Assembly (NCBI GenBank): GCA_031266095.1
Contig: JAISBR010000194.1
Location: forward strand, 1 to 60,887
Length of the DNA: 60,887 nucleotides
DNA from: Treponema sp.
GTDB lineage: Bacteria; Spirochaetota; Spirochaetia; Treponematales; Breznakiellaceae
Direction: 5' to 3'
Numbering within the stretch: the stretch's first letter is position 1; each line of letters begins with the position of its first letter. The position numbers and the translations under genes are program-made. Positions 1 to 8,110 of the stretch are shown here, piece after piece. The notes under the pieces were generated by a model. The model was not told the origin of the DNA. It made no database searches and worked only from the letters and a program-made list of their open reading frames with translations.

Positions 1-347
1 TATTTATCACCCCCAATAACCACACCCCCCCCCCGGGGGGGGTTTTTTTCTGTGTTTGGTGTTTTTTTTTTAACCCCCCCCCCCCCCCCCCCCCCGCCCT
101 TAAACATTTTTGTGTTTAGCGCATTGTGCCATAGTTTCCCTTTTTGTGCTTCCTCGTTTTTTATCCGCCGGAAGGCATACCGCGTTCCCGTGTATCCGGG
201 AAAGAAACGGCGCGGGCACGCAGGGATACCGGGGTACGATAATCCGCCTGCTCCGGAAAGGCCGTGGAACAGGCGTGTCACGCCGCTATGCGGCGCGTTT
301 AGTAAGCGGACTCGCTGTTTCTCATCTATTCATCAAGGGCCGCAATA
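1..347. other. Homopolymer-rich left edge upstream of the glycosyltransferase gene
   Basis: The first 100 bases hold a run of 10 C joined to 8 G and 7 T (25-49), a run of 10 T (62-71) and a run of 22 C (74-95). This may be genuine slippage-prone sequence or a low-quality contig end. Bases 120-347 look normal and contain two small hairpins near 270-299. No convincing promoter is visible. The only ORF of note runs through the poly-C tract and is listed separately. Confidence 0.5.
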
Positions 348-348
348 A
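52..348 (+). CDS. Possible leader ORF across a 22-C tract, overlapping the next start codon
   Basis: A GTG-started frame of 98 codons reads through the 22-C tract as a polyproline stretch. It then stays open for more than 80 codons and stops at TAA 346-348, which shares its last base with the ATG of the glycosyltransferase (TAATG). The encoded peptide resembles no family I know. A second frame is also open from 110, so openness alone is weak evidence. The layout resembles the poly-C leader at 12087. It could be a phase-variable coupling ORF, or chance at a poor contig end. Confidence 0.22.
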   Translation: MFGVFFLTPPPPPPPPLNIFVFSALCHSFPFCASSFFIRRKAYRVPVYPGKKRRGHAGIPGYDNPPAPERPWNRRVTPLCGAFSKRTRCFSSIHQGPQ

Positions 349-1466
349 TGAAACTTCTGATTGCGGTTCCCACCTACAATGAAGCGGAAAACATAGCTCC
401 CTTTATCAAATCAGTATTTAAATATGTTCCGCCTGACGCGGAAATCCTTGTAATTGATGATAATTCGCCGGACGGAACGGCCGGTATAGTCAAAACCCTC
501 ATGAAACAGTATCCCATGCGTCTGCATTTGCTGAGCCGTCCAGAAAAACAGGGGTTGGGACGGGCGTATCTTGCCGCTTTTGACTGGGGCTTGCACCGTG
601 ATTACGACGCCTTCCTCGAAATGGACGCGGACTTTTCTCACAATCCGAACTATATTCTCGGTATGATCAAAGAAAACCAAACCCATGATGTGGTAATCGG
701 TTCCCGTAATATTAAAGGTGGTGGTGTTGAAGGCTGGAGCGCGGCGCGGAATGTTATTTCCAAGGGCGGCTCGCTCTATTCCCGTATAGTTTTAGGCTGC
801 CCCATTAAGGATTTAACCGGTGGATTTAACATGTGGACAAGAAACGCTCTTTTGAAGATCAATTTGTCTAAAATTGTTTCAAAGGGCTATTTATTTCAGG
901 TTGAAATGAAGTATCAAGCCTATACCGCGGGCTGCCACATAAAAGAAATACCCATCCTTTTTATCGATCGGAAACGCGGAAAATCAAAAATGTCGAAAAA
1001 AATAGTTTTTGAGGCGTTATTGAATATCTGGGAAATTAAATTTATCGCGGGAAGCAACGCCGCATTTACGCAATTTATAAAATTTTCATTAACCGGTGGA
1101 CTTGGCGCGATCACCAATCTCACCATTTTTTTTCTGTGTGTGGACAAAGCCGAGCTGCCAGAAATTCCGGCGAGCGCATTCTGTTTCCTGATTGCGGGAA
1201 CGCAGAATTACGTCATCAATCACACATGGACGTTTGCCTGCAAGGAGCGAAAGACGGCGCTGTCAATCAAACAATGGACGTTGTTTTTGTGTGCGTCTCT
1301 CTTTGGACTTGCGGCGAATATCGCGGTAATGACGTTTGTCATCAGACGTTTTAGTCCGCCCTATAAATTCATTGCCCAGGCCTGCGGCATCGCGGCGGGA
1401 ATGATCATCAATTTTACGCTTTCAAAATCGCTTGTGTGGAGGAAAACGCATGACGGCAAAAAATGA
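348..1466 (+). CDS. Polyprenyl-phosphate glycosyltransferase (GT2) fused to a GtrA membrane domain
   Basis: Residues 1-235 form a GT-A fold family 2 transferase of the dolichyl-phosphate mannose synthase type: VPTYNEAENI near residue 7, DDNSPDGT near 37 and the DAD metal motif (EMDADFSHNP) near 91. Residues 245-365 are four hydrophobic helices of a GtrA domain, implicated in handling polyprenyl-linked sugars. The enzyme should transfer a hexose from a nucleotide sugar to undecaprenyl phosphate at the inner face of the membrane. ATG 348 has AAGGG upstream. The 3' end overlaps the next gene by 17 bases, so the two are coupled. Sugar identity cannot be told from sequence. Confidence 0.85.
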   Translation: MKLLIAVPTYNEAENIAPFIKSVFKYVPPDAEILVIDDNSPDGTAGIVKTLMKQYPMRLHLLSRPEKQGLGRAYLAAFDWGLHRDYDAFLEMDADFSHNPNYILGMIKENQTHDVVIGSRNIKGGGVEGWSAARNVISKGGSLYSRIVLGCPIKDLTGGFNMWTRNALLKINLSKIVSKGYLFQVEMKYQAYTAGCHIKEIPILFIDRKRGKSKMSKKIVFEALLNIWEIKFIAGSNAAFTQFIKFSLTGGLGAITNLTIFFLCVDKAELPEIPASAFCFLIAGTQNYVINHTWTFACKERKTALSIKQWTLFLCASLFGLAANIAVMTFVIRRFSPPYKFIAQACGIAAGMIINFTLSKSLVWRKTHDGKK

Positions 1467-3492
1467 AGAACCTCGCTGTAAGGCTCCCCGCGAACCGGTG
1501 GGCGGGATCTTGGGTATTAGACCTCCTTTGAATAAATATTTTTTGGCCGCGCTTCTTTTATGCGCCGCCATGTTGTCGTTCTTATTTTATGCATATAAAA
1601 GCAGGTTTACAATAGATGAATTACTCGCTCCGGTTATCGTCAATATTGAAGTGGACAAGGCGTACATGAACAACTACGATGTTGTCGCCGAACCGTATAG
1701 CCGAATTTTTAATCCTGAGGTCGCAGGTTCATCTCAAAACGATTTGCCTAATGCGGTTATTTTCACGGAGATTCATGGAGAATATATCCAAAAATTATTC
1801 GTACAATGCTATTATAAAGAAATAGCGGTAAAAGCCATTGATAATATCGCCGTGTTTATAGGGAATAAGACGTATTATTTTCCGAAAAGCGCGATAGAAA
1901 CATGGGAGAAGCGGGAAACGGAAGACGGAATTCTGCTCCGACTACCAGTGGAACCTTATGCGAAATCCATTATAAAACCATGGATAAACTGGTACGGAGA
2001 TTTAAATTTCGTGCTGAAACAAATGGTAGCCTTTTTGATTAATCCGCTCTCGTTTTCCGCCGCATTCGCCTTTATACTTATGGCTGTCGCTTTGTTATGG
2101 ACTGAAATAAAAACGAATTTTTGCAATATCAAAAAATTTAAAGAAAAGAATGGAAAGCGTCTTGAAATGATCCTGCTGCTTGCGTTGCTGATTTTCGCGT
2201 TTCTTCTGCGGATTAACGGATTGACAAAACATTCCTCGGGGGTTGATGAACTCTATTCAAGCACCGTGGCGGCAAATCCGCATCTGCCGTTATTGAATAC
2301 ATTCAAAGATCCGGGCAATCCGCCGCTCTTTTATCTCCTGTTGCGTCTTTGGCATGAAATATTCGGCTGGTCCGAATCGTCCGGGCGACTGCTGTGCGTC
2401 GTAATCGGTATTATCGGCATTGTTTCACTTTACATTTTTGTAAAATCAATGTGCGGCGTAAAATGCGCTTTTTTAGCCGCTTTGTTCCTGACGATAAATC
2501 CATCACATATCGGCTGTTCAAACGAAATAAGGGCCTATATTCTTCAAATGACGCTCGTTCCGCTTGTATCGCTGTTCTTTTTTGGATTGCTCAAGAAAGG
2601 CGATTGTAAAAATTACGTCTTATATATTCTTGCCGGAGCCGCGATAGTAAACACCCATTACTTTGGCGTATTATTGATAATATTCAACTTTATCTATTAT
2701 ATAATTATTAACAGGAAACAATTGTTCGTAAGAAAAACGTTTGTTTTTTTTATCGCCAACGTTATTGTCTCTCTGTCTTTGTTGCCTTTCTTTGTTGTTA
2801 CGGCGTTTCGGCGAGCACTCATGGACAGCAGTTTCAACACCTGGATTAGTAAACCGGGGAAAAGATACTTTCTGGTATTTATCGTGCTTTTGTTGGTCAG
2901 TTTTGTGTTCCCACTGATAAAACGGCTTTCAAAACCGGCAAAAAACATATCGGCACAAAGCGGCGGCCTTCTTGATTATGCCGTATATGCCAGTTCGTTC
3001 ATATTCATATCGGCGTTTCTTATCTCGCTTAAACGTCCCATTCTTACATGGCGTTATCCTTCTATTTGCCTGCCGCTTTTAATTTCGGTTATGCCCCTTG
3101 CTGTTTTTAATGTCATACGCTTTGGTAGATTGGATAAGTTTATCCGTTTTGTTTTTATCCTTGTGTTAATGCAATTCTCAGGCGGTTTTAAATTATTTGG
3201 CGGCGGCGGCAATGACGTGTACAAAGAAGCGCAGGAATATATATGTGCGGATGTTGCTGCGCATATATTAAAGGCCGTCGAATTAAACGACTGGGATCCG
3301 TCATATTATGATCTTGTAAAGGTCGCTCCATTTTCTTCTGGAGAGAATTATGATGTTGTCTATATCAACCCCCTGCATAAAGATGAAGATGCCGTATCGA
3401 GGGCATTGACCGACGCGGGACTGGATGGAAGGAATGTTTTGAAAATAAGGACAACCAACGGGAAATATATATGGAAAAAGCATCTGCCATGA
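1450..3492 (+). CDS. GT39/ArnT-like integral membrane glycosyltransferase
   Basis: A 680-residue multi-pass protein with one N-terminal helix (about 15-38), a soluble segment of about 150 residues and then roughly ten further helices. HSSGVDELYS, with an acidic pair after the first loop, and NPPLFYLLLRLWHE fit the PMT/ArnT superfamily, which takes a sugar from a polyprenyl-phosphate carrier on the periplasmic side. The preceding GT2-GtrA protein is the natural donor maker. The start is ATG 1450, not the upstream TTG at 1432, because GGAGG lies seven bases before it. The acceptor (lipid, glycan or protein) is unknown. Confidence 0.7.
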   Translation: MTAKNEEPRCKAPREPVGGILGIRPPLNKYFLAALLLCAAMLSFLFYAYKSRFTIDELLAPVIVNIEVDKAYMNNYDVVAEPYSRIFNPEVAGSSQNDLPNAVIFTEIHGEYIQKLFVQCYYKEIAVKAIDNIAVFIGNKTYYFPKSAIETWEKRETEDGILLRLPVEPYAKSIIKPWINWYGDLNFVLKQMVAFLINPLSFSAAFAFILMAVALLWTEIKTNFCNIKKFKEKNGKRLEMILLLALLIFAFLLRINGLTKHSSGVDELYSSTVAANPHLPLLNTFKDPGNPPLFYLLLRLWHEIFGWSESSGRLLCVVIGIIGIVSLYIFVKSMCGVKCAFLAALFLTINPSHIGCSNEIRAYILQMTLVPLVSLFFFGLLKKGDCKNYVLYILAGAAIVNTHYFGVLLIIFNFIYYIIINRKQLFVRKTFVFFIANVIVSLSLLPFFVVTAFRRALMDSSFNTWISKPGKRYFLVFIVLLLVSFVFPLIKRLSKPAKNISAQSGGLLDYAVYASSFIFISAFLISLKRPILTWRYPSICLPLLISVMPLAVFNVIRFGRLDKFIRFVFILVLMQFSGGFKLFGGGGNDVYKEAQEYICADVAAHILKAVELNDWDPSYYDLVKVAPFSSGENYDVVYINPLHKDEDAVSRALTDAGLDGRNVLKIRTTNGKYIWKKHLP

Positions 3493-3543
3493 AGCTGAGG
3501 GAATCATATTTCAGCAATTCTCCATTTACCCGTCAGGCTCATC

Positions 3544-3986
3544 ATGTTGGCCGATAAAGTCTTTCCATGTCTCGAATACATACCGGTTGAAAAATATCCG
3601 CATCCCCGCGAAAGACTCGTCCCGCCCATTGCGGATCTTCCCCCCGTGGGATTTACCGACGATCCCGCCGTACAGGGAACATGGAACACTATTGATTCTG
3701 TTCCGAGCATTGACTGGTTTGATCCGAATGATATTACCTACGGGAGCGGTAATTGGCTGAAAAGTTTAACCTTTAACTCTTCCGGCGTCTTACTCGTAAA
3801 TTCCGCGGCGGCTCTCAGCAGAGTTGGACAAAAGATAAGATGACACTCTTGGATTTCGTCGGCTATACCGTGTCGGAATATGAGATTCGCACCATCGGCG
3901 GCACAAATTATCTCTTTATAGAAAACAAGAACGGCGATTATTCTCTGAGGGGAGACAAACCTCAGTGTTTTGTCCTGAAGCACTAA
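3544..3986 (+). pseudogene. Frameshifted remnant of a BlaR1/sigma-linked C-terminal domain
   Basis: The first frame (3544-3843) reads VGFTDDPAVQGTW and WLKSLTF, then stops. From about 3816 another frame reads SWTKDKMTLLDF, SEYEI and NGDYSLRGDKPQCFVLKH to TAA at 3986. Together they match, in order, a C-terminal domain I recall from clostridial BlaR1-like and sigma-factor-linked proteins (DDP.V.G.W ... WTK ... Y.I ... GDY.IRG.KP...LK). A shift between about 3790 and 3815 breaks the gene and no N-terminal membrane or peptidase part is present. It is probably a dead fragment. Family recognition is from memory. Confidence 0.5.
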
Positions 3987-4030
3987 TGGACAACCTCGCC
4001 CTGAAGCCGGAGTTCACGTTGACCGCCCCC

Positions 4031-4237
4031 GCTTAGGGAAGGGTACTTCCCTCGCTTAGGGAAGGGTGCTTCCCAGGCTTGGGGAAGGCGGCTTCCCAGG
4101 CTTAGGGGCGGGTACGCCTCAGCCTTAGGGGTGGGTACGCTCCAGCCTTAGGGGTGGGTACGCTCCAGCCTTAGGGGTGGGTACGCTCCAGCCTTAGGGG
4201 TGGGTACGCTCCAGCCTTAGGGAAGGCGGCTTTCCCC
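4031..4237 (+). repeat. Nine tandem 23-bp units, each a short hairpin
   Basis: Nine units of exactly 23 bases run without an indel to the stop codon of the DUF362 gene. Each unit contains a 6-bp stem around a 4-base loop (GGTA, GGTG or GCGG). The arms change together: GGGAAG with CTTCCC, GGGGCG with CGCCTC, GGGGTG with CGCTCC. Several changed pairs are G-U in plus-strand RNA and would be mismatches in the opposite strand. Units 5-8 are identical, so recent duplication is likely. Confidence 0.9.
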
Positions 4238-4238
4238 G

Positions 4239-5369
4239 CTAACGCACCGTGATCAGTTCATAGCGGCCGCTGCCCAGGCCAATCCGCTCCGCGTGGGCGA
4301 TTTGGACGCGCCAGTCCGTAACCGGGTGAATATCGGTAAAGTGGTCCGTATTGCCGGTTTCGTCCGTGTGGGTGTGGGTACGCTCTCCCAGGATGCTGGC
4401 CGCTATGCCGGGGGCGGCGTTCACGGCGTCTATGCAGGCCTTATCCAGGGCCACCGGGTCAAAACCGGCGAAAATGCCGATGTCGGGAATCACGGCCGCG
4501 TCGCTTTCACCGTGGCAGTCGCAGAAGGGCGAAACCTGATTAACCACGCTGATATGGAAATGGGGCCGGCCGTCCAGGACGGCTTTGGCGTACTCGATCA
4601 TTTTATGGTTAAGAGAGTCGTTGCTGGTTCCGCTGCTGTTACTGATGGCGTTGAAATTGCAGACCCCGATACAGCGGCCGCAGCCCACGCAGCGTTCGGT
4701 GTCTATCGCGGCCTTTTTGTCCGCGCCGAACGTGATGGCGTTCTGGTTGCAGAATTGTGCGCACATCCGGCAGCCGGTACACTGCGCGGGGTCAACCTGC
4801 GGCTTGCCGTCATTGTGCATGGCCATCTTACCCGCCCGGCTGCCCGATCCCATGCCGATATTCTTCAGCGCGCCGCCAAAACCGGTAAGCTCGTGGCCCT
4901 TGAAGTGGGTAAGGGAAACCACGATATCCGCGTCCATAATGGCCCGGCCGATATGGGCCACCCGGCAGTATTCGCCGCCGCTGACCGGCACATCCACATC
5001 GTCGGTCCCCTTGAGGCCGTCGGCGATGATGTTCTGGACCCCGGTGGACAGGGGAAAATAGCCGTTCAGCTGCGCAGCGTCCAGATGGGCCAGGGCGTTG
5101 TTACGGGACCCCACGTACAGGGTGTTGCAGTCCGTAAGGAACGGCTTCCCGCCCAGGGCTTTAATCCGGTCCGCCGCCGCTTTGGCGAAATTAGGCCGCA
5201 GGAACGCCAGATTCCCCGGCTCGCCAAAGTGGATTTTAATCGCCGTATATTTTTGCTTGAAATCAATGTCCCCGATTCCCGCCGTTTGTATCAGCCGGTC
5301 AAGCTTGACCAAAAGGCTCTCGCCAACCTTTGTCCGCATACTGGTGAAGTATACTTTTGATGCACTCAT
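4239..5369 (-). CDS. DUF362 domain protein with two 4Fe-4S ferredoxin motifs
   Basis: A 376-residue protein starting MSASKVYFTSMRT. The N-terminal two thirds match the DUF362 family (KIHFGEPGN, FLTDCNTLY, SLTHFKGHELTGFGGALKN). Two ferredoxin motifs follow, CTGCRMCAQFC and CVGCGRCIGVC, which would bind two [4Fe-4S] clusters. A role in electron transfer is implied; the substrate is unknown. The start at 5369 is preferred over an upstream in-frame codon because AGGAG lies just upstream and a promoter sits at 5394-5422. The stop codon abuts the hairpin array, so the array is its immediate 3' flank. Confidence 0.85.
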   Translation of the reverse strand: MSASKVYFTSMRTKVGESLLVKLDRLIQTAGIGDIDFKQKYTAIKIHFGEPGNLAFLRPNFAKAAADRIKALGGKPFLTDCNTLYVGSRNNALAHLDAAQLNGYFPLSTGVQNIIADGLKGTDDVDVPVSGGEYCRVAHIGRAIMDADIVVSLTHFKGHELTGFGGALKNIGMGSGSRAGKMAMHNDGKPQVDPAQCTGCRMCAQFCNQNAITFGADKKAAIDTERCVGCGRCIGVCNFNAISNSSGTSNDSLNHKMIEYAKAVLDGRPHFHISVVNQVSPFCDCHGESDAAVIPDIGIFAGFDPVALDKACIDAVNAAPGIAASILGERTHTHTDETGNTDHFTDIHPVTDWRVQIAHAERIGLGSGRYELITVR

Positions 5370-5393
5370 TTGTGTTCTTCTCTCCTGACTGAT

Positions 5394-5422
5394 ATGGTAC
5401 CGGTAAGCCCGGGCCGGGTCAA
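5394..5422 (-). promoter_or_regulatory. Sigma70-type promoter of the DUF362 gene
   Basis: On the minus strand TTGACC (-35) and TACCAT (-10) are separated by 17 bases. The predicted start gives a leader of about 18 bases carrying the AGGAG ribosome site. Confidence 0.65.
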
Positions 5423-5501
5423 GCAAGCGCATTGCGCCAAAGGATTTGCATGTAATTCCGGTATATTCGGATGTGAGGAGCAGGGAATAAGCCTCCGCGC
5501 G

Positions 5502-5523
5502 GCAGAGCTCGGACCTCCGGTCC
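5502..5523 (+). repeat. Dispersed 22-bp repeat, copy 1 (inverted copy at 28351)
   Basis: A 22-base sequence containing the palindrome GGACCTCCGGTCC preceded by GCAGAGCTC. It recurs exactly, as its reverse complement, at 28351-28372. Both copies are intergenic, between divergent genes. A shorter related string, AGAGGTCCG, occurs near 51391. Confidence 0.8.
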
Positions 5524-5593
5524 GACGCGGCAATCATGCGGGGGGAAGACCTCCACAACGCGGGCCGATACGAGGCGGCGCTTTTACTTTTAA

Positions 5594-5622
5594 TTGTATA
5601 AACGCAAGTTATATTGTATAAT
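5594..5622 (+). promoter_or_regulatory. Consensus promoter of the sugar-kinase operon, apparently leaderless
   Basis: TTGTAT and a perfect TATAAT are separated by 17 bases. Only seven bases lie between the -10 box and ATG 5630, so transcription should begin at or within about two bases of the start codon. No Shine-Dalgarno sequence precedes the ATG. Confidence 0.7.
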
Positions 5623-5629
5623 TACGGCA

Positions 5630-6739
5630 ATGGAGCTTGTAACGCTGCCCGCTGTGGTCCGGCAATTTGCTGTTTACGGTGATTTTGAAAGCGTCGTACC
5701 TTACGGCGGCGGGCATATTAACGATACCTTCGTATCCAGCTGGAACCAGGCGGGTACGGCGCTGCGCTATCTGCACCAGCGGATTAATCACCATGTGTTT
5801 ATACATCCCGACCAGGTGATGGATAACATCCGGCGGGTTACCGGCCACATCGCGGAAAAACTGCGGGCCGCCGGAGTGCAGGATAGGAGCCGCAGAACCC
5901 TGACGGTGGTTCCCGCTCTGGACGGGAAACCGTATGCCAGGGACGCCGAGGGCGGATGGTGGCGGACGTATCTCTTTATTGAGGGAACCCGTACCCTGGA
6001 AGTGGCGGAGTCTCCCCCGGACGCCCGCTTTCTGGGAGCCAGCATCGGCCGTTTTCAAAAGCAGCTTGCCGATTTGCCCCTGCCCCGGCTGTATGATACT
6101 ATTCCGCATTTTCATAACATGGAGAAACGTTACGCGCGTTTTTACGAAGCCCTGGAACAAGATCCGCGCGGCCGGGCCAAGACGGTGGCGGCGGAAGCTG
6201 CCTTTATGCGGGAAAACGAGGAACGGGGCGGCCTCTTGATCCGCGCCCTGCGTGAAGGGCGGATCCCAGAGCGGATCTGCCACAACGATACCAAGATGAA
6301 CAATATCCTCATTGACGCCCGGGACGGCGGCGCCCTCTGTGTGGCGGATTTGGATACGGTCATGCCCGGCACGAGTCTCTTCGATGTGGGAGACCTGGTC
6401 CGTACCGCAGCCGCCACGGCCCGGGAAGATGAGCGCGATCTTTCCAGGGTGCAATTCGATACGGTCTTTTTTGAATCCCTGCTGGGTGGTTACCTGTCGG
6501 AAGCGGGGGAATTCCTGACCGAAGCCGAGACGGCGCTTATTGCCGAGGCCGGCAGAAACATCACCCATATCATGGCGCTGCGTTTCCTGACCGATTATCT
6601 TGAAGGGGATCGGTATTACCATATCAGCCGGCCGGATCACAATCTGGACCGCTCACGGAATCAGATCGCCCTCGTCCGTTCCATGGATTCTCAATGGAAA
6701 GAGGCGGAACGGATTGCCGCCGGCTTATCCGGCGCTTAA
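5630..6739 (+). CDS. Aminoglycoside-phosphotransferase-fold sugar kinase, NahK-like
   Basis: A 369-residue kinase of the APH/choline kinase fold. GGGHINDTF at residues 24-32 is the nucleotide loop typical of N-acetylhexosamine 1-kinases. The catalytic loop HNDTKMNN lies near 218 and the metal motif ADLDTVMPG near 238. Family members phosphorylate GlcNAc or GalNAc at C1. It heads an operon with a sugar-binding lipoprotein and two permeases, so it probably phosphorylates the imported sugar. ATG 5630 is chosen because the conserved loop then falls at the normal distance from the N terminus. Exact substrate is inferred. Confidence 0.75.
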   Translation: MELVTLPAVVRQFAVYGDFESVVPYGGGHINDTFVSSWNQAGTALRYLHQRINHHVFIHPDQVMDNIRRVTGHIAEKLRAAGVQDRSRRTLTVVPALDGKPYARDAEGGWWRTYLFIEGTRTLEVAESPPDARFLGASIGRFQKQLADLPLPRLYDTIPHFHNMEKRYARFYEALEQDPRGRAKTVAAEAAFMRENEERGGLLIRALREGRIPERICHNDTKMNNILIDARDGGALCVADLDTVMPGTSLFDVGDLVRTAAATAREDERDLSRVQFDTVFFESLLGGYLSEAGEFLTEAETALIAEAGRNITHIMALRFLTDYLEGDRYYHISRPDHNLDRSRNQIALVRSMDSQWKEAERIAAGLSGA

Positions 6740-6783
6740 AGTGGTAACAGGTTCAGCCTGGTCTGAAACCTTTTATACATGCG

Positions 6784-6815
6784 GCTGTTCCCGAATGTTG
6801 AGTTTTGGGACAAGC
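6784..6815. repeat. Degenerate dispersed hairpin of the TTGTTCCAAAA type
   Basis: Imperfect arms GCTGTTCCCGAAT and TTTTGGGACAAGC surround a six-base loop between the kinase stop and the binding-protein start. The sequence resembles hairpins at 49593, 49675 and 59235. It could attenuate or protect the operon mRNA. Confidence 0.5.
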
Positions 6816-6839
6816 TCAAATATTGTTCTGGAGGAAAAT

Positions 6840-8093
6840 ATGAAACGTATCGTAGTGATCTGTACCGCGCTTATCGCGGTTACGGCGGTTCTGGTCCTGG
6901 GCGGCTGCGCCAAGAAGGCCGGCGGGTCGGAAGCTCAGCTGGTTTACTGGTCCATGTGGAACGAGGCGGAACCGCAGGGACAGGTGATTGCCCGGGCGGC
7001 CGAGGCTTTTACCGCGGAAACGGGCATCAATGTAGAGGTGAATTTTAACGGACGGGATATCCGTAAAACCCTGCAGCCCGCTCTGGACGCCGGTGAGACT
7101 ATCGACATCTTTGACGAGGATATTGAGCGGGTAGCCAATACCTGGGGCAACTATCTCCTGCCCCTGGATTCCTATGTGTCCAAGTCCTATTCCACTACCG
7201 GCGGGCAGCCGTTTGAGCAGGTGGTAAACAAGACCCTGCTTGACCTGGCCAGGCAAATCGGCGGCGGTTCGATCAAAAACATTCCCTACCAGCCCATGGC
7301 GTATGTGACGCTCTACAACAAGGATCTCTTCAATCAGGCGGGGATCACGGCGGTTCCCAAGACCTGGAACGAATTCCTCGACGCCTGCGCCAAACTCAAG
7401 GCCATCGGCGTGGCCGGCATCACCGTGGACGACGCCTACATGGCCTGTCTTTTTGGCTATACCATCGATCGTATTGCAGGCTTGGACGCTGCCCTGGACA
7501 TGGTTGCCAACAATGACTTCTCCGGCCCCCAGGTACTCCGCTTTGGTCAGATTTGGGAAGAAATGGCCCGTAACGGCTACATCATCTCCAGCGCCGCGGC
7601 AAATGTCTGGCCCTCAGGCCAGATCCAGGACTTTGCCCCCGGCAAGGCCGCCATGTATCTGAACGGCACCTGGCTCCCCAATGAGATCAAGGGCAATGCC
7701 CCCAACATGAAGTGGGGTGCTTTTGCCTGGCCCGCCATAGACGCGGCCGGTGACGGGGTCAACGCCAACAATTTCGGCGCCCAGAGCTTCGGGATCAACA
7801 AAAACACCAAATACCCCGAAGAGGCCTTCCGCTTTGTCGTGTGGATGACCACTGGCCAGTGGGACAGTACGCTGGCGCAGGAAAGCCTGGGCATCCCCAT
7901 GGCGAACGATTCCGCCTGGCCTGAGGCCCTTGCCGAGGCAAAAATTGTGGTAGACGCCACCAATAAGCGTCTTCCCTGGGCGGTGGGCATGGAGGACAAA
8001 GCCGAGATCAACGCCAAAATCAAGGAGAATTTTGCCAGGCTGATCATGGGCGATCTTAACGCCCAGCAGTTTGCCGCCGCCATGGCGCGGTAA
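6840..8093 (+). CDS. ABC transporter sugar-binding lipoprotein (family 1)
   Basis: A 417-residue extracellular solute-binding protein. The N terminus is a lipoprotein signal ending LVLGGC, with the lipidated cysteine at residue 23. YWSMWNEAEPQGQVI, TGINVEVNF and the late FAPGKAAMYLNGTW segment are typical of CUT1 carbohydrate binders. It should capture a sugar or oligosaccharide in the periplasm and deliver it to the two permeases just downstream. ATG 6840 follows GGAGG; a longer in-frame extension into the kinase gene is rejected. Substrate is probably linked to the NahK-like kinase upstream. Confidence 0.9.
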   Translation: MKRIVVICTALIAVTAVLVLGGCAKKAGGSEAQLVYWSMWNEAEPQGQVIARAAEAFTAETGINVEVNFNGRDIRKTLQPALDAGETIDIFDEDIERVANTWGNYLLPLDSYVSKSYSTTGGQPFEQVVNKTLLDLARQIGGGSIKNIPYQPMAYVTLYNKDLFNQAGITAVPKTWNEFLDACAKLKAIGVAGITVDDAYMACLFGYTIDRIAGLDAALDMVANNDFSGPQVLRFGQIWEEMARNGYIISSAAANVWPSGQIQDFAPGKAAMYLNGTWLPNEIKGNAPNMKWGAFAWPAIDAAGDGVNANNFGAQSFGINKNTKYPEEAFRFVVWMTTGQWDSTLAQESLGIPMANDSAWPEALAEAKIVVDATNKRLPWAVGMEDKAEINAKIKENFARLIMGDLNAQQFAAAMAR

Positions 8094-8110
8094 CACTCAG
8101 GAGGGGTGGA

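Noticed and set aside
4293..5360. 355-codon plus-strand ORF opposite the DUF362 gene
   Set aside because: The minus-strand frame carries ferredoxin motifs and a promoter with ribosome site; the plus frame resembles no family and has no ribosome site.
5609..6640. 343-codon minus-strand ORF opposite the sugar kinase
   Set aside because: Shadow of the codon bias of the kinase gene, which has clear catalytic motifs.
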